A DNA stretch of 64,000 bases from RGIG9060 sp045645985 (GCA_045645985.1 JAZRJV010000001.1:1-64000), one strand, 5' to 3'. Shown: positions 7,931 through 17,111, counted from the stretch's first letter. Translations and numbers: made by a program. The notes: generated by a model from the letters alone, not told the origin.

Positions 7931-8527
7931 TTGAAAAAATATTTCATTGTTTTATTTTTAATAATCACTTCTCTTTTATTTTTTTCTTGTGATTTTATTT
8001 TTATAGTGGATGATATTATTGACATTTTACAAAACGAAGAAACTTCAGATAATTCCTCTGAAAATTCAGATTATAAAACTACGGTTTCGGATAAAATTCC
8101 AACATCTATAAAAGAACGAGTTGTATACTACGCAACTTTATACAGAGATTCTGATACAGAATATAAATATGGAGGACAAGATCCATTGCGTTCAATAAAA
8201 GTCGATTGTTCTGGTCTAATTATTCGATGCTACCAATATGCACTTGAAGGAACAGAATACGAATTGTTAAGAAACGATATGTCAAGTTCTTACATTTACG
8301 AATCTGCAAGTAACTATGTAACTGAACCAGAACCAGGAGATTTAGTTTTTATGGGAGATGCAAATTCTTCAAAAATAAATCATATTGGAATTTTTACAAA
8401 AAAAATTGGAAACACAATTTATTTTATTGACTCAACAGAATATGCTCATGGAGTTTCAGAACGCTCTTACGATATTAATAATTCAAAAATAAAATCTTTT
8501 GGTGAAATGAAACTAAAATTAAAGTAA
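7931..8527 (+). CDS. NlpC/P60-family peptidoglycan hydrolase lipoprotein
   Basis: A 198-residue predicted lipoprotein. The signal peptide ends in a lipobox SLLFFSC, so Cys20 would be lipidated and the enzyme displayed outside the inner membrane. The NlpC/P60 cysteine-peptidase domain fills the C-terminal two thirds: VDCSGLIIRC holds the catalytic Cys (about 93) and NHIGIF the catalytic His (about 151). Family members cut gamma-D-glutamyl-diaminopimelate or related bonds in cell-wall peptides. The TTG at 7931 is chosen because GGAGAG precedes it and the protein then starts MKKYF. An ATG at 7916 is in frame but lacks an RBS. It stands alone just upstream of the barnase/barstar pair; no shared operon is evident because 150 bases and a second promoter separate them. 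Confidence 0.85.
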   Translation: MKKYFIVLFLIITSLLFFSCDFIFIVDDIIDILQNEETSDNSSENSDYKTTVSDKIPTSIKERVVYYATLYRDSDTEYKYGGQDPLRSIKVDCSGLIIRCYQYALEGTEYELLRNDMSSSYIYESASNYVTEPEPGDLVFMGDANSSKINHIGIFTKKIGNTIYFIDSTEYAHGVSERSYDINNSKIKSFGEMKLKLK

Positions 8528-8677
8528 AAGAAATTTATAACAATTTATTTTATTTCCCCAGATTCATTTAAGTTAAATGCAAACAAAATTCCTTACGAAT
8601 TATATTTGTGTAATATTTTTATTATTGTATTTTCAATTTATCAAAATCTATGATACAATGTTCTAGTTGGAGAAATT

Positions 8678-9256
8678 ATGTTAAAAAATAAACTTAAAGC
8701 AATTATTCCTAGCCTTGTAGTAATTTTAGGTGCAATTTTTGGTATCAATTTAGGAATTAATAATCAAGATGTATATTTACAAGAAAGTAATGTAGAAGCT
8801 ATTGTTCAACAAATTTCAGAAATACAAAATGTAGAAATTTCTAATCAAAATTTAAATGAACAAAAAGACAACTTTTCTACTGAAAAAACGCAACATTCAA
8901 AAAATAATATTTTAGAAGAAAACAAATATTATTATTCTAAAGATGATGTTGCATTGTATATACACACTTACAATAGACTTCCAAAAAATTTTATTACAAA
9001 AAAAGAAGCTCGTTCCCTTGGTTGGGAAGGCGGTAGTGTTGAAAAATTTGCACAAGGAAAATGTATTGGAGGTGATAGATTTTACAACAATGAAGAAATT
9101 CTACCTGTAAAATCTGGAAGAACTTACACAGAATGTGACATTGATACTTTAGGAAAAAACTCTAGAGGAGCTAAACGAATAGTTTTTTCAAATGACGGTC
9201 TGATTTTTTACACAGAAAATCATTATGAATCTTTTGAAGAAATAAATTTTGAATAA
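8678..9256 (+). CDS. Barnase-family secreted ribonuclease
   Basis: A 192-residue guanyl-specific ribonuclease of the barnase (microbial RNase N1/T1) family. Residues 8-27 form a hydrophobic export or anchor segment, about 28-80 a polar linker, and about 83-192 the nuclease. The match to barnase runs through the fold: LPKNFITKKEARSLGW, then KCIGGDRF, SGRTYTECDID and NHYESF. The catalytic Glu (E152), two Arg (R163, R167) and His (H182) equivalent to barnase E73, R83, R87 and H102 are present, with one extra residue in the intervening loop. It should cleave RNA after guanine and is likely active. An RBS GGAG lies eight bases before the ATG. The barstar homologue follows 16 bases later, making a toxin-immunity pair. 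Confidence 0.93.
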   Translation: MLKNKLKAIIPSLVVILGAIFGINLGINNQDVYLQESNVEAIVQQISEIQNVEISNQNLNEQKDNFSTEKTQHSKNNILEENKYYYSKDDVALYIHTYNRLPKNFITKKEARSLGWEGGSVEKFAQGKCIGGDRFYNNEEILPVKSGRTYTECDIDTLGKNSRGAKRIVFSNDGLIFYTENHYESFEEINFE

Positions 9257-9272
9257 AAGGATTTTATAAAAA

Positions 9273-9533
9273 ATGAAAAAAATTAGTTTACGCTTTGTTT
9301 TTTCTGAAAAAGGTTTTCACAAAAAAATTTCTAAAAAATTAAAATTTCCAAAATACTACGGAAATAATTTAGATGCTCTTTTTGATATTCTAACAGAATT
9401 TACTTTTCCAAAAATTGTTTTTATAAATTACAAAAATTTTGAAAAAAAAGTTCCTAACTTTGTAAGAAAATTAAAAACACTAAATGAAAATTTAATTTCT
9501 GAAGGAAGTTCAAATATTATTGAGTTTATGTAA
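9273..9533 (+). CDS. Barstar-family ribonuclease inhibitor (immunity protein)
   Basis: An 86-residue cytoplasmic inhibitor matching barstar in length and core. PKYYGNNLDALFDIL (residues about 26-40) is the barnase-binding helix and loop. The Asp residues equivalent to barstar D35 and D39 (D34, D38 here), which plug the nuclease active site, are kept; the barstar Trp38 is replaced by Phe. It lies 16 bases after the ribonuclease with its own AAGGA RBS, so the two are co-expressed and the producer is protected until the enzyme is exported. The family is unambiguous from motif and position. Specific pairing with the neighbouring nuclease is inference from adjacency. Confidence 0.93.
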   Translation: MKKISLRFVFSEKGFHKKISKKLKFPKYYGNNLDALFDILTEFTFPKIVFINYKNFEKKVPNFVRKLKTLNENLISEGSSNIIEFM

Positions 9534-9545
9534 TTTCAAACAAAC

Positions 9546-10364
9546 TTACCTTTCACACAATATTTCTAATTTTTTTCCGTCGGAAGAAATGATGATGTCG
9601 CCATTTAAATCGGTTCTAAAAACTTTAGTTTGAGCATCTTCAAATTTACTTAAAACGCTTTCGCTTGGATGATTGTAAGGATTATTTTTTCCAACTGAAA
9701 TTACTGCAACTTGTGGTAAAACAGAACGCAAAAGTCGATAACTTGTGGCGTTTTCGCTTCCGTGGTGAGCAACTTTCAAAACAGTGCATTGAGGAATTAA
9801 ATCCAAATCAAGCAAACTGCGTTCTTCGTCAAATTCCATATCACCTGTAAACAAAAATGAAATTTCATCATAAACTAAATGTAAAACCAAAGAATTATTA
9901 TTCATTTTGTCATCATAATAAATTGGCCCAAGAACTTTGATTTTTGCATTTCCTAAAGAAAGTTCTCTTCCTGCTTTTAAAACTTCAACTTGAAGATTTT
10001 GCTTTTCTGTGTTTTTGACAAAATCATTAAAGGCTTTGCTGTTATATTCAGAAAAAGAAGAAAAAACTTGATTTGCTTTTGCAAAATTCAAAGCTCCAGA
10101 AAGTCCACCAACATGGTCTTCGTGAGGATGAGAATTTATCACATATTTTAAATTTGTAATTTCATATTTTTTTAGATAAGAATAAATTAAAGAAGAATCT
10201 GCTTTGTTTCCGCCGTCAAGCAAAAGATTTTCGCCATCGCATTGAATAAGAATTGAATCTGCTTGACCTACATCAATAAAATGAACTTTAAGTTCTGCAA
10301 AAATTTGAGTTGTAAAAAAACATAATGCTAAAATACAAAAAATTTTTTGTAAATTATTTTTCAT
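9546..10364 (-). CDS. ComEC-like metallo-beta-lactamase-fold hydrolase, exported
   Basis: A 272-residue protein with an N-terminal signal peptide (residues 1-23, ending near FAE) and one MBL-fold domain. The metal-binding HPHEDHVGGL motif (about 79-88) is intact; FTGDME and AHHGSENAT supply further ligands. It corresponds to the soluble C-terminal domain of ComEC/Rec2 DNA-uptake channels, here as a free-standing exported enzyme. Members are thought to act as phosphodiesterases or nucleases. The competence channel itself is absent, so a DNA-uptake role is not supported here. AGGAGA precedes the ATG. It follows yigZ (23-base gap) and the membrane protein gene, all leftward, so a three-gene operon is likely. 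Confidence 0.85.
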   Translation of the reverse strand: MKNNLQKIFCILALCFFTTQIFAELKVHFIDVGQADSILIQCDGENLLLDGGNKADSSLIYSYLKKYEITNLKYVINSHPHEDHVGGLSGALNFAKANQVFSSFSEYNSKAFNDFVKNTEKQNLQVEVLKAGRELSLGNAKIKVLGPIYYDDKMNNNSLVLHLVYDEISFLFTGDMEFDEERSLLDLDLIPQCTVLKVAHHGSENATSYRLLRSVLPQVAVISVGKNNPYNHPSESVLSKFEDAQTKVFRTDLNGDIIISSDGKKLEILCER

Positions 10365-10387
10365 AATAAAATCTCCTAAAAAAAAAT

Positions 10388-10981
10388 TTATAAGCTTTCA
10401 ACTTTTATTCTTGCATTACTAATTTCTTCAATTTCTTTTTTGAAATTAGAAAATTCTTCGGCGTAAATAATTCCAAAAATTGTAATATTTTCTGTAAATT
10501 CTTCTTGTAAATTTTCAATATGATAATGATTAAAATGATATTTTATTTTTTCATACATATCGTAGGGCAAAGAAAATTTAAATTCAGTTTTTTCAATTAG
10601 TGGCTCAAACTTTGTAATTTCTAAAACTGCTTTTGCAGAATCTGAATAGGCTTTTACCAAACCGCCAGTTCCAAGCAAAGTTCCACCAAAATATCTTGTT
10701 ACAGTTAACATAATATTTGTACAGCCACTTCCTTTTAGAACATCTAGAACAGGACGACCGGCTGTTCCAGAAGGTTCACCATCATCGGACATTCCAAGCA
10801 CTTCACAATTTTTTCCGATTACAAAAGCGTGAACTACATGAGTTGAATCAAAATATTTTTGCTTTTGTTCTTTTAAAAGTTCTCTGGCTTGACTTTGAGT
10901 TTGAACAGGAAAAACTTCTGCAATAAATCTAGAATGTTTAATTACAATTTCAGTTTGAAAATGTTCTAAAATACAATTCAT
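10388..10981 (-). CDS. YigZ/IMPACT-family protein
   Basis: A 197-residue cytoplasmic protein of the UPF0029 (YigZ, IMPACT N-terminal) family. The signature DDGEPSGTAGRPVLDVL (residues about 66-82) and the glycine-rich TRYFGGTLLGTGGLVKAY segment are complete, followed by a small C-terminal ferredoxin-like domain. Bacterial members are linked to ribosome or translation regulation by homology to eukaryotic IMPACT, but no reaction is established. Its ATG overlaps the stop of the upstream membrane-protein gene by four bases (ATGA), indicating translational coupling in a leftward operon. Confidence 0.9.
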   Translation of the reverse strand: MNCILEHFQTEIVIKHSRFIAEVFPVQTQSQARELLKEQKQKYFDSTHVVHAFVIGKNCEVLGMSDDGEPSGTAGRPVLDVLKGSGCTNIMLTVTRYFGGTLLGTGGLVKAYSDSAKAVLEITKFEPLIEKTEFKFSLPYDMYEKIKYHFNHYHIENLQEEFTENITIFGIIYAEEFSNFKKEIEEISNARIKVESL

Positions 10982-11916
10982 TCTTTATTCTCCAAATTTT
11001 TTTCAGTTTCACTTTCATCTTCTTCAATTATTTGAAATTCACTTTCTGGTAAACTCAAAACTTCTTCATCATTTTTTGAAGAAAATACAAATCCATTTTT
11101 GTAACAATAAAAAGCGCTACAAGAAAAATAAAAACAAATCATCAACAAGCCAAGAATAAAAGAAAGCATTGTTGAAATAAAATTTATTTTTAAAAATAAA
11201 ACAGCAAAAATTCCAAGAACAAAAATTAGCAAAATCCATTTTACACTCATAAAACAAACATAGATAAAATCCAAAATTGAAGACATTGCCATTTTTACAG
11301 AATGTAAAATTAAACTGAAAACAGAATTTTCATTTTTTTCGTAAAGCAAAAAGGGAATGAATGAAGTTACAACTGTAAAACATAAAATCAAAATTACACA
11401 AATAATTGTGCTAAGTAAAAATCCAGAAGAAAGTCCTTTGGCTAAAATTTCTTCTGCCAAAATAAATTCAGGAGAATTTGGTTCTAATAAAGTAAATTCC
11501 AAAAGAGATTGTATAAAAGAAAAATCTTGTTCTGCATTTCCTAAAAAAATATATGGAATAAATGCTAAAAAAATCAAAACAAAATATGAAGCAATTTGAA
11601 ATAATGTAACTAAGAAAATTCGTTTTACATCTTTGAAAAAATAAAACAAATGTCCAATTACAGCATATTCATTTTTATACAAGAAAAAAATCAAAAGTTG
11701 CAATCCAAAAGTTAAACATGTATTTACAACCAACAATGCAAGTAAAGCAACAAATGGCAAAATTAAAGTTTTTGAAGTTAAAATTATTATAAAACTACAA
11801 ACAAAATTTGCAATTCCAGTTATAAGACTTGCAAGAAGAAAAGCAAACAAAGATTTGAAAAGATTTATTTTGAATGATTCATTTGCTAAAAAATAAATTG
11901 ATTTTAAGTTTTTCAT
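10978..11916 (-). CDS. Uncharacterised integral membrane protein
   Basis: A protein of about 312 residues with six predicted membrane segments in its first 270 residues and an acidic cytoplasmic tail rich in Glu and Ser. No family motif is recognisable; the arrangement resembles DUF-type treponemal membrane proteins that lie beside housekeeping genes. The ATG at 11916 is taken as start. An in-frame GTG at 11931 would add five residues, and neither has a good RBS. It is divergent from aroC (the intergenic space is only about 47 bases to the aroC start) and translationally coupled to yigZ downstream. Confidence 0.7.
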   Translation of the reverse strand: MKNLKSIYFLANESFKINLFKSLFAFLLASLITGIANFVCSFIIILTSKTLILPFVALLALLVVNTCLTFGLQLLIFFLYKNEYAVIGHLFYFFKDVKRIFLVTLFQIASYFVLIFLAFIPYIFLGNAEQDFSFIQSLLEFTLLEPNSPEFILAEEILAKGLSSGFLLSTIICVILILCFTVVTSFIPFLLYEKNENSVFSLILHSVKMAMSSILDFIYVCFMSVKWILLIFVLGIFAVLFLKINFISTMLSFILGLLMICFYFSCSAFYCYKNGFVFSSKNDEEVLSLPESEFQIIEEDESETEKNLENKE

Positions 11917-11963
11917 TTTATCAGTATACACTAAATAAAAAATTTATGATAGGATTTAGTGCT

Positions 11964-13085
11964 ATGAGTGGAAATACTTTTGGAAAAATTTTTAAAATCA
12001 CAACTTTTGGCGAAAGTCACGGAGAAGCCTTGGGCGTTATAATCGACGGTTGCCCAAGTGGAATTGAAATTGATTTAGAACGCTTACAAAACGCCCTTGA
12101 TAGAAGAAAGCCCGGACAAACTTCTCCTGACGGAAAAATAAGTTCTTCAGTAACTTCTCGAAAAGAACCAGACAAAGCAGAAATTTTAAGTGGTATTTTT
12201 GAAGGTGTTTCTACAGGTTGTCCAATTGCAATCGCTGTAAAAAACACAAGCCAAAAATCTGGGGATTATTCTAACATAATGAATAAATTCCGTCCGGGAC
12301 ACGCAGATTTCACTTTTTATCAAAAATACGGAATTAGAGATTATCGCGGTGGTGGTCGCTCCTCAGGAAGAGAAACATTGGCTCGTGTTGCCGGTGGCGA
12401 AATTGCCAGAATGGTTTTAGAAAATTATCTTCCTTCAATAAAAATTACAGCAAGTACAGTTGAAGTTGCAGGAATCAAAGCAACAGAATACGACGAAACT
12501 CAAATTGAAAAAAATTCAGTTCGATGCGCAGATGAAAAAGTCGCAATCCTTATGGAAGAAAAAATTGCTGAATATCGAAAACAAGGTGAATCCTGTGGCG
12601 GAATTGTAGAATGCAAAATTTCTGGAATGATTGCAGGCCTTGGAGAACCAGTTTTTGACAAACTCGATGCTGAACTTGCCAAAGCAATGCTTTCTATCGG
12701 GGCTGTAAAAGGAATTGAATTTGGAAGTGGTTTTGAAAGTGCAAGAATGACAGGAAGTTCTTGGAACGATAATATGAGAATCAAAGATGGAAAACCAAGT
12801 TTTGAAACTAATCACGCAGGAGGAATCCTTGGTGGAATTTCAAATGGTAACGACATCATTTTTAGAATTGCAATAAAACCTGTTCCAAGTATTTTTAAGA
12901 AACAAAACACTATCGATATTTTTGATAATGAAACTGAAATTCTTATTGAAGGTCGCCACGACATTTGTCTTTGTCCAAGAATTATTCCTGTGGTGGAAGC
13001 AATGACATCGATTACTTTAGTTGATTTATTTTTACAAAATAAATGTTCAAATTTTTACAAAGAAGAAGGAATCAGCAAATTATGA
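11964..13085 (+). CDS. aroC: Chorismate synthase
   Basis: A 373-residue protein that makes chorismate from 5-enolpyruvylshikimate-3-phosphate using reduced FMN, the last shared step toward aromatic amino acids. The family signatures are present: GESHGEALGVIIDGCPSG near the N-terminus, DYRGGGRSSGRETLARVAGG (residues about 124-143) and the C-terminal HDICLCPRIIPVVEAM. The ATG at 11964 is selected because AGGA stands nine bases upstream and the protein then starts MSGNTFGKIF as in homologues. Upstream in-frame starts at 11874 and 11946 are rejected. Its last codon overlaps the start of the carboxypeptidase gene (ATGA), an unusual pairing of amino-acid and cell-wall genes in one operon. Confidence 0.96.
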   Translation: MSGNTFGKIFKITTFGESHGEALGVIIDGCPSGIEIDLERLQNALDRRKPGQTSPDGKISSSVTSRKEPDKAEILSGIFEGVSTGCPIAIAVKNTSQKSGDYSNIMNKFRPGHADFTFYQKYGIRDYRGGGRSSGRETLARVAGGEIARMVLENYLPSIKITASTVEVAGIKATEYDETQIEKNSVRCADEKVAILMEEKIAEYRKQGESCGGIVECKISGMIAGLGEPVFDKLDAELAKAMLSIGAVKGIEFGSGFESARMTGSSWNDNMRIKDGKPSFETNHAGGILGGISNGNDIIFRIAIKPVPSIFKKQNTIDIFDNETEILIEGRHDICLCPRIIPVVEAMTSITLVDLFLQNKCSNFYKEEGISKL

Positions 13086-14497
13086 AAAACAAAAAAACAA
13101 AAAATGCTATGACTTTGAAAAAGAAAATTTTACTAATTGTTGTTTCTATTTTTTTACTTGCAATAATTTCTTTTTTTACAGGCTACGGAATTTATGCTTA
13201 TAAATTGATTAAATCAGTTCCTGCTGAATTAACAGAAGAAGTTGCACAACAAAATCAAACTTACATAAAAGAACTTTACAAAGAACCTTTAATTCAAAAT
13301 CTTCCATACGCAATTACAGCAAATGAAATTAATCTTCATGCAAAATCTGGAATTTTAATTGATGCTGCAACAGGTTGGATTTTGTACGAAAAAAATGCTG
13401 ACGAAGTTATTCCTCCAGCATCGATGACAAAGGTTGTTTTGATGTATCTTGCATTAGACGCTTTGGAAAAAGGTCAAATAAAATTAACTGATAAAATTGA
13501 TTTGCCGCCAGAGTCTTGGGCGATAAATGCACCACCTCATTCTTCTTTGATGTTTTTAGGAAAAGACCAAAATGTAACTTTTGAAGAACTTTTAATTGGA
13601 ATGAATGTTGTTTCTGGAAATGATGCAGCGGTTGCAGTTGCAATGACACTTTTTGGAACAATGGAAAATTGTATAGCACAAATGAATAAAGTTGTTCAAG
13701 ATTTAGGACTTACAAAAACTCACTTTGTAGAATCTTCTGGATATAGCGAAAATAATCTTACAACTGCCAGAGAGTTTGCAATTTTTTCAAGAAGTTATGT
13801 TACACGCTTTCCAGAATCTTTGCAAAAATATCATTCTATAAAAAGTTTTACTTATCCTAAAAAACATAATCTTGCACCATATGTTGATTACGAAGATGCA
13901 AAAGTAAACGGCGTTCCACTTGAAGGAACAATGCCAATTACACAAAAAGCAACAAACCGAAGTTTAGATGTAATTCCTGGAGCAGACGGATTAAAAACAG
14001 GTTACATTGATGAGTCTGGTTATAATTTATCTTTAACAGTTTTGCGTGATGGAACAAGATTGATTTCTGTTACAATGGGTGGACCAGGAAACGGAAGTCT
14101 TGAAGGAAATAAATATCGCACAGAAGACAGTCTTTCAATTATGGACTGGGGATTTTCAGCTTTTAGAAGTGAAAAAGTTTTGGATTGTTTCAAAGTAAAT
14201 TCAATTGCACCAAGCGGAAAAGAAAAATCATTTTTATTAACTGAAGCAATTTTAGATAATCACTTTATTACAATTCCAAATTTAAAAGATGAAAACGGAA
14301 ACTTACTTCAACTTTCAAGAAATGTTATTATTGACGAAAAAATTTCTGCGCCAATATATTGCGGACATCAATACGGAAAAGTTGAATATTATCTTGGGAA
14401 TTATTTATTGCAAACAGTCCCTTTAGTTGCAGACCGTTCAATTTCTGAAGGAAATATTTTTGTAAAACTATACGGAAAAATTTACAATTTGTTTTAG
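13082..14497 (+). CDS. D-alanyl-D-alanine carboxypeptidase (DacA/DacF-type PBP)
   Basis: A 471-residue low-molecular-weight penicillin-binding protein. After a cytoplasmic Lys-rich start, residues about 20-42 form a membrane segment. The serine-peptidase domain carries all three motifs: S114-M-T-K117, S178-G-N and K305-T-G. It removes the terminal D-Ala of peptidoglycan stem peptides in the periplasm. A C-terminal beta-rich domain of about 110 residues follows as in PBP5. The ATG at 13082 overlaps the aroC stop and has AAGGAA in front. It is followed by convergent repeat DNA and no further gene on this strand. Confidence 0.92.
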   Translation: MKNKKTKNAMTLKKKILLIVVSIFLLAIISFFTGYGIYAYKLIKSVPAELTEEVAQQNQTYIKELYKEPLIQNLPYAITANEINLHAKSGILIDAATGWILYEKNADEVIPPASMTKVVLMYLALDALEKGQIKLTDKIDLPPESWAINAPPHSSLMFLGKDQNVTFEELLIGMNVVSGNDAAVAVAMTLFGTMENCIAQMNKVVQDLGLTKTHFVESSGYSENNLTTAREFAIFSRSYVTRFPESLQKYHSIKSFTYPKKHNLAPYVDYEDAKVNGVPLEGTMPITQKATNRSLDVIPGADGLKTGYIDESGYNLSLTVLRDGTRLISVTMGGPGNGSLEGNKYRTEDSLSIMDWGFSAFRSEKVLDCFKVNSIAPSGKEKSFLLTEAILDNHFITIPNLKDENGNLLQLSRNVIIDEKISAPIYCGHQYGKVEYYLGNYLLQTVPLVADRSISEGNIFVKLYGKIYNLF

Positions 14498-14534
14498 TTT
14501 TATCGATTTTCATAAAGGGCTGTCAAAAAAAATT

Positions 14535-14604
14535 GTCATTCCGAATTTATTTCGGAATCTTAATTACATATAGTTTTTAGATTCTGAAACAAGTTCAGAA
14601 TGAC
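14535..14604. repeat. GTCATTCCGAA inverted-repeat element (copy 1)
   Basis: GTCATTCCGAA at 14535 and its partner TTCAGAATGAC ending at 14604 are terminal arms of a palindromic element of about 70 bases. Each arm also carries its own small palindrome (CCGAAT/TTCGG, CTGAA/TTCAG). A second, independently diverged copy is at 38989-39054. It is a common type of dispersed intergenic repeat. Confidence 0.7.
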
Positions 14605-14647
14605 ATCTGTTCTTCTCGCAAATAGCCCCATTTCTTTCACATAATAA

Positions 14648-14792
14648 AAAAATTTTGCAAAAGCACAACGAGTGCAGAAAAAGCGTAGCCGAAAAAGAAC
14701 AAAGCGAAGCATTGACGAACGAAGTGAGGAACTAGCTAGCTTTGGGATTTTTCGGCGAGAGCTTTTTCTAAAATCAATTATCTTTGCAAAAT
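14648..14792. repeat. Family-2 dispersed stem element (copy 1)
   Basis: Outer ATTTTGCAA / TTGCAAAAT arms bracket a long hairpin whose base is GAAAAAGC (14677-14684) / GCTTTTTC (14761-14768), with an inner GCCGAAAAA / TTTTTCGGC stem. Related elements at 32110-32345 and 41749-41965 keep the layout (GCGTAG after the 5' arm, GAGAG or CGAAA before the 3' arm) while the basal stem changes in a complementary way. It lies between convergent genes. Confidence 0.65.
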
Positions 14793-17087
14793 TTATTTTA
14801 AGTTAAACAATTCTGAAACAGTTACGATTTCGTATCCTTCAGAAAGAATTGCGCTGATTAAAACATCAAGTTTATCGTAAAGATAATCGCCACGAGTTCC
14901 AGAAGCAATTCCCACAGAAATTGGAATGATTGCACCTGGCTCTAAATTTTCAATTACATAATCAATAATTTCAGAAGCAGTCATGTACTGAACTTCATCT
15001 TCTAAAGATTTTTCGTAAGTTACATAATCTTCTGGAGCAAGACCTTTATCAATCCAGATGTAGCCAGAATTTTCACCTGCTTTCAAAATTGAGTTTGTTA
15101 AAAAATAATTCGGCATGTGCCAAACTAAAGAAAGTTCACTTCCTGTAAGTTCGTAAAAATCATCTTCGTTTCTTGCCAAACCGCGACGAATAAAATTCTC
15201 TGTAAATTTGTACGCATCTTCTTCCAAAGAATAAGGTGAAAAAAACATTGAACCACATTGATGACCAGCTTTTATAATTTCATTTACGCCAGTTGGAAAT
15301 CTTCTAACAAATTCACCATTGATAAAGAAAGTTGACTTTACCCCATAACGACCAAGTGAAGACAAAATTGCAGTCAATCCATCTGCATTATCAAGTGCAT
15401 CAAAAGTTAGTGCAACTCGAGGTTTGTTATAATAAGATTTTTCTGTGCATTGTTCAAACAAAGCAACATTGTAACTTTCAGCGTTTAACTCACGACCGTA
15501 CAAAGTATTTTCAAAAGCATCATTTGAACTTGAATCAATAAAAACGCGCCACTTAGAATTTCTTGAAGATTGTGCTCTAAAAATATTATTGCTTGCTTTT
15601 TTCCAAACGCCAGAATCAAAATTGTATTCAAAAAATCCATGAGAATTAGAAGCTAAAACATTATTTGATTCTCCGTTCCAACCAAATTTTTTAGCTTGTG
15701 ACAAAAACAAAATCTTTGAATTATTTGAAACACAGTTCCAAGTTCTAACAGTTTCTTTTCCGCCAAGCAAAAGTGAAGAATTGTTTATCCAAGAATAAGA
15801 TGAAATTTCTTCTTCATTAAAAACATATTTTGAAGTCCAAGAAGCTAAATCATAAATATTGAATGTTTTTTCTTGCACAAAAGAAATATATTTTTTATCT
15901 GGAGAAAGTTTTGCATCTTTTGCTAAAACAGAAATTGGCAAAGATTCAAAATATGCTTGTTTACCTTCTGAATTTCGAATTAGCTTGTAAACATAACTTT
16001 CAGATTTTCCATCGCGGAGCATTTCAAGCCAAACAATTGGATATTGAATTACATTTCCAGATTTTGCATTTGCCCAAAAAACTTTGAAATTCAACGCAGT
16101 TCCTGGAACAGTTACAAACGGATAAGAAAATAAAGTTGTTACAAAATTAAAATCAGTTCCAGAAAGTTCCATATACCAAAGAGTTCGATTATCTTGCAAC
16201 AAAACGATTGATTTTCCATCTTGACTTGTCCAGAATTTATCGTCAGAAGGAACAAAAGGAGAAGGAAGTCTTCCATTAATTTTTCCAGTACCGATTAAAT
16301 CTGAATACAAAGCACGAGTGTAAAGTTCATTAGCTGAAATTGAATAAACCAAATCATGATTGATGTACATCAAAAGTTTTTCGTCAGCCCAGTAAACATT
16401 GTTTATAGAACCTGGCCCTATACTTCGATACTTTTCTGGAAGTTGTTTTGAATAATTTGACTCTCTAAAATTATAAAAATACAAGTGACCTTTATTTTCA
16501 TAAATCGCAATAGAAGAATCTGAACTCCATTTTACAGGAATAAAATCATATCCGTATTCAATATCTGTTGCAACAACAAAAATTGAATTTGTTTCTACTG
16601 ATTTTAGAACAAGTTTTCCTTTTGCAGAAGAAGTTTGTTCAATATAAAAAACATATTTTCCGTTAGGACTTACAGATAAAGGTGCAATTCTGTTATGAAA
16701 AACAGGAATAAATGCAGTAGAAGATTGTTCAACTTCCTTGGCTCTTTTTACCCAAGTTAAAGTATCCTGTTTTACATCATATTGCGCAGTTCCATAACGA
16801 TTTCTAAATTGAAAAACATTTGCATCTTTAAGAACTTCGATTTTTTCAGGATAACAAGTTAATAATTTTGGATTGTTATTTTTTGAATCCATCGAAGTCT
16901 GAGAAATTTCATCACTTAAAGACATATAAAACAAAGCTTCATAATCTGATTCTACAATGGGAGTATGTTTTACTGAAAAAAGTAAATTATTGTGATTATT
17001 CAAATCAAAATTTACAAATTTTACTTGCGCAAAAATATTTGTAACAATAAAAATACAGAAGAATGAAACAATGTTCTTAAATTTCAT
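14793..17087 (-). CDS. Exported beta-propeller protein with degenerate NodB-type deacetylase domain
   Basis: A 764-residue exported protein: signal peptide (1-20), a long TolB/WD40-like beta-propeller region (about 60-540) with repeated SPNGKYVFYIE- and SPDKKYISFV-type blades, and a C-terminal polysaccharide-deacetylase (NodB) fold from about 555. The NodB frame is clear (RVALTFDALDNADGLTAIL, YGVKSTFFING, EIIKAGHQCGS). The catalytic TFDDG motif reads TFDALD, and the zinc-binding H-x3-H after GH-x-x-G is replaced (MFFSP). Deacetylase activity is therefore doubtful, and a binding or scaffold role in the cell wall is an inference. It is leftward and faces the M23 gene upstream, with a 24-base gap, so they may be co-transcribed. 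Confidence 0.8.
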   Translation of the reverse strand: MKFKNIVSFFCIFIVTNIFAQVKFVNFDLNNHNNLLFSVKHTPIVESDYEALFYMSLSDEISQTSMDSKNNNPKLLTCYPEKIEVLKDANVFQFRNRYGTAQYDVKQDTLTWVKRAKEVEQSSTAFIPVFHNRIAPLSVSPNGKYVFYIEQTSSAKGKLVLKSVETNSIFVVATDIEYGYDFIPVKWSSDSSIAIYENKGHLYFYNFRESNYSKQLPEKYRSIGPGSINNVYWADEKLLMYINHDLVYSISANELYTRALYSDLIGTGKINGRLPSPFVPSDDKFWTSQDGKSIVLLQDNRTLWYMELSGTDFNFVTTLFSYPFVTVPGTALNFKVFWANAKSGNVIQYPIVWLEMLRDGKSESYVYKLIRNSEGKQAYFESLPISVLAKDAKLSPDKKYISFVQEKTFNIYDLASWTSKYVFNEEEISSYSWINNSSLLLGGKETVRTWNCVSNNSKILFLSQAKKFGWNGESNNVLASNSHGFFEYNFDSGVWKKASNNIFRAQSSRNSKWRVFIDSSSNDAFENTLYGRELNAESYNVALFEQCTEKSYYNKPRVALTFDALDNADGLTAILSSLGRYGVKSTFFINGEFVRRFPTGVNEIIKAGHQCGSMFFSPYSLEEDAYKFTENFIRRGLARNEDDFYELTGSELSLVWHMPNYFLTNSILKAGENSGYIWIDKGLAPEDYVTYEKSLEDEVQYMTASEIIDYVIENLEPGAIIPISVGIASGTRGDYLYDKLDVLISAILSEGYEIVTVSELFNLK

Positions 17088-17111
17088 AGTAATTTATTCC
17101 TTAAAATAAAT

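Noticed and set aside
14535..14604. GTCATTCCGAA palindromes as insertion-sequence ends
   Set aside because: The arms enclose only about 70 bases and no transposase is present; better described as a dispersed inverted repeat.
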